DNA from: Patescibacteria group bacterium | GTDB taxonomy: Bacteria > Patescibacteriota > Microgenomatia > UBA1400 > PJMF01 | Direction: 5' to 3' | DNA length: 23,304 nucleotides | Assembly (NCBI GenBank): GCA_018813375.1 | Contig: JAHJBU010000077.1 | Span: 1 to 23,304 of the forward strand | Made by a program: the position numbers and the translations under genes | Shown here: positions 21,503 through 23,304 of the stretch, piece after piece | How positions within the stretch are numbered: position 1 is the first letter of the stretch | Layout of the letters: the number at the start of each line of letters is the position of its first letter | Notes under the pieces: generated by a model | Seen by the model: the letters and a program-made list of their open reading frames with translations, nothing else | Told to the model about the DNA's origin: nothing | Databases searched by the model: none

Positions 21503-22756
21503 ATGATAACAAAGTTCACTGTAGGCAACTTCCTATCGTTTAAAGAAAAGCAAACATTTTCCTTTGCAGCTCAAAAGAAAGATTCGAGTTTAAAGGAATC
21601 TCTGACCAAAGTTCATGGAGATACTTTGGTTAGGACTGTTGCTATCTATGGCTCAAATGCTTCTGGAAAGTCTAATTTTATTAAGGCTTTTAGTTTAGTG
21701 CGTAATTTTGCAGTTAACGGATTAAAACAGTTAGAAAATGCTATTCCTGTTGAGCCTTTCCTATTAAGTAGTGAGACAGAACACAAACCCAGTCTATTTG
21801 AACTGGAAATTGCTGTGGGCAAAGATTTATTTGTTTACGGCTTTGAAGTATCAAATCGTAAAGTTCACAAAGAATGGTTATATCAATATCCTAATAAAAA
21901 GACTTTGTTTGAACGTCAACCTAAAGAGATTAAGGTAAATGCTCGATATTTCAAAGAAGGATCCGCAAATACTAGAAAACAAACACGAAATAATGTTTTA
22001 TATCTATCTGTCGTGGCTAGTTATGCTGGGAAGATTTCTACGAAAGTGCTAGATGCGATTAAGAAAATTCAAGTGATCTCGGGCTTAGAAAGAGGTCAGA
22101 CACTTAACTATTCGTTTGAAAAATATACCAGAGAAGAAGAGTATCGAGACAAAATGAGAGAATTCATTTTGGAAGCTGATCTTGGAATAAGTGACATTAT
22201 TCCAGAAGAAAGGCGTATGTCTACTGAGGAAATAGAGTCTATCCCTCCACAGTTTAGAAATCAGGTCGTGCATGGCAAAGCCAGCCTTTTCGAAAGACGA
22301 CTCTCTACCCTTCATAAAAAATATGATTCTGACGAAAAGAGTGCAGGCTTAGTTGCTTTTAACTTCTTTAAGGAATCAGATGGCACTCAGCAAATGTTTG
22401 CTTTGTCAGCTCCGTTTATCAACTCTTTAAAAGAGTCACACACTTTAGTGATAGATGAACTGGATGCAAGCTTGCACCCTCTAATGTGCAGATATATTTT
22501 GAAGCTATTTAATTCTGGTGATCACAATTCCAAGGATGCTCAGCTAATTTTCACTACACATGACGTTAGTTTGCTGGATGAAGATTTATTGCGCAGAGAT
22601 CAGATTTGGTTTACCCAAAAAGATAAATTTGGAGCTACAGATATTTTTTCTCTGGCAGATTTAGGTGAGCGTTCAAATCTAAATTTTGCTAAAAGGTATT
22701 TGGAAGGTAGGTATGGGGCTTTGCCTTATATCAAGCAGTTAGAAGACATAGAATGA
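21503..22756 (+). CDS. RloA/AbiLi-type AAA15 (ABC/OLD-like) ATPase
   Basis: The 417-aa protein is an AAA_15/AAA_21 ATPase of the kind encoded with RloB. It begins MITKFTVGNFLSFKEKQTFS, typical of the SMC/OLD-like fold. Walker A is GSNASGKS (residues 50-57, Lys56), an ABC signature-like segment is ESDGTQQMFALS, Walker B is LVIDELDASLHPL with Asp318 and catalytic Glu319, and THDVSLLD has the switch histidine. In AbiL and related systems such ATPases sense phage infection and control the partner nuclease; this is family knowledge, not shown here. RloB follows eight bases later. Start chosen from the promoter position; translation is probably leaderless. Confidence 0.88.
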   Translation: MITKFTVGNFLSFKEKQTFSFAAQKKDSSLKESLTKVHGDTLVRTVAIYGSNASGKSNFIKAFSLVRNFAVNGLKQLENAIPVEPFLLSSETEHKPSLFELEIAVGKDLFVYGFEVSNRKVHKEWLYQYPNKKTLFERQPKEIKVNARYFKEGSANTRKQTRNNVLYLSVVASYAGKISTKVLDAIKKIQVISGLERGQTLNYSFEKYTREEEYRDKMREFILEADLGISDIIPEERRMSTEEIESIPPQFRNQVVHGKASLFERRLSTLHKKYDSDEKSAGLVAFNFFKESDGTQQMFALSAPFINSLKESHTLVIDELDASLHPLMCRYILKLFNSGDHNSKDAQLIFTTHDVSLLDEDLLRRDQIWFTQKDKFGATDIFSLADLGERSNLNFAKRYLEGRYGALPYIKQLEDIE

Positions 22757-22764
22757 TATGAGCT

Positions 22765-23304
22765 ATGAAACAACACGCTATCAAACCTAGATTTTATATT
22801 TATTGTAACGGTGAGATAGCCGAGCCTACGTATTTTAAGGAGTACAAGGATTTTCTTCGCTCAAGAACAATTGTCATCAACTACAAGAATTTCAAAAGAC
22901 TAGCCCCTTGGGATTTAATCGCAAGAGTTGTCGAAGAAAAACAAGCACTAAGATCTCGCGGAAAGTTTTATGAGGAGGACGGAGATCAATGCTGGTGTGT
23001 CTTCGACGTTGATGAATACTGGAACCAAAATTCAGACAAATTTAAGGCTGCTTTAAAATTGGCTAGGGAAAATAATATTTTATCAGCCTGGAGCAATGAA
23101 TGCTTTGAGCTTTGGTATCTGCTGCATTTTCAAGTCTTGAATACTGGTGTTCCTCGAAATGATTATCACACCAAGCTCGAGCGTCATTTTCGGAAGTCAG
23201 GTTTGCAGCCGTACACCAAGAACTGCAGTGTTTTTTCGCAGATATTCGAAAAGCAATCTGAAGCAATTAGAAACGCCAAACGGATATATAAGACAAGCAA
23301 GGTG
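22765..23304 (+). CDS. RloB/AbiLii-like TOPRIM protein (partial, runs off the window)
   Basis: The ATG at 22765 opens 180 codons with no stop before the window ends. The sequence fits the RloB family: RFYIYCNGEIAEPTYFKEYK at the start (the 'GE-TEp-Yf' TOPRIM-like glutamate motif), CWCVFDVDEYWNQ with the DxD acids, and SNECFELWYLLHF, the hallmark 'SN-cFElW-llHF' motif. RloB proteins are putative TOPRIM nucleases paired with RloA ATPases; the related PARIS effector AriB (also TOPRIM-like) cleaves tRNA, but whether RloB does is not something the sequence shows. Full RloB proteins are about 200-230 aa, so little is missing. Confidence 0.85.
   Translation, partial: MKQHAIKPRFYIYCNGEIAEPTYFKEYKDFLRSRTIVINYKNFKRLAPWDLIARVVEEKQALRSRGKFYEEDGDQCWCVFDVDEYWNQNSDKFKAALKLARENNILSAWSNECFELWYLLHFQVLNTGVPRNDYHTKLERHFRKSGLQPYTKNCSVFSQIFEKQSEAIRNAKRIYKTSKV

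Overview
The window looks like a chromosome segment from a low-GC bacterium with a small genome, most plausibly a Candidate Phyla Radiation (Patescibacteria) member. I infer this from compact genes, short core proteins, a DUF5659-like protein typical of that group, several mRNAs with almost no 5' leader, and ordinary use of TGA as stop (which argues against the UGA-recoding Gracilibacteria/Absconditabacteria). No rRNA or other taxonomic marker is present, so this is an inference.

Region 1 (1-1800) is a scarred boundary. It holds the tail of a transposase-like gene, an N-terminally truncated phospholipase-D-like domain fused to a GIY-YIG domain, a small hypothetical gene, a 70-residue remnant of a pseudouridine synthase, and a MazG-like pyrophosphohydrolase.

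Region 2 (1851-10513) is housekeeping, all on the plus strand: primase (dnaG), thioredoxin and thioredoxin reductase (trxA-trxB), glutamate dehydrogenase (gdhA), the primary sigma factor (rpoD), enolase (eno), cofactor-independent phosphoglycerate mutase (gpmI) and tRNA-Asn(GTT). Good sigma-70 promoters can be read before gdhA and rpoD.

Region 3 (10478-13484, minus strand) is the left end of an integrated element. A large serine recombinase abuts tRNA-Asn, and its last 11 codons plus stop are the antisense of the tRNA 3' end. It is followed by a tightly packed operon with an unknown protein, a replication-initiator-like winged-helix protein, a 51-aa ORF and a DUF5659-like protein. I found no second copy of the tRNA 3' end in the window, so the far boundary is probably outside it.

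Region 4 (13661-21006) is accessory cargo. A seven-gene, mostly overlapping operon encodes a class III aminotransferase, an SDR oxidoreductase, an LDH2/MDH2-family dehydrogenase, two alpha/beta hydrolases, a histidine phosphatase and a nucleotidyltransferase. Next come an XRE-type regulator with a perfect palindrome upstream and two membrane-anchored proteins of unknown function.

Region 5 (21007-23304) is the most interesting. A RloA/RloB (AbiL-like) ATPase-TOPRIM pair, probable phage defence, is transcribed from a leaderless promoter. Directly divergent from it, a consensus sigma-70 promoter drives a minus-strand transcript that carries a tRNA-like T arm, a 7-bp acceptor-like pairing and a 16-bp helix in circularly permuted order around a 33-aa membrane-peptide ORF. 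This tRNA/tmRNA-like RNA beside a putative tRNA- or nucleic-acid-cleaving defence pair is my best candidate for an undescribed system.
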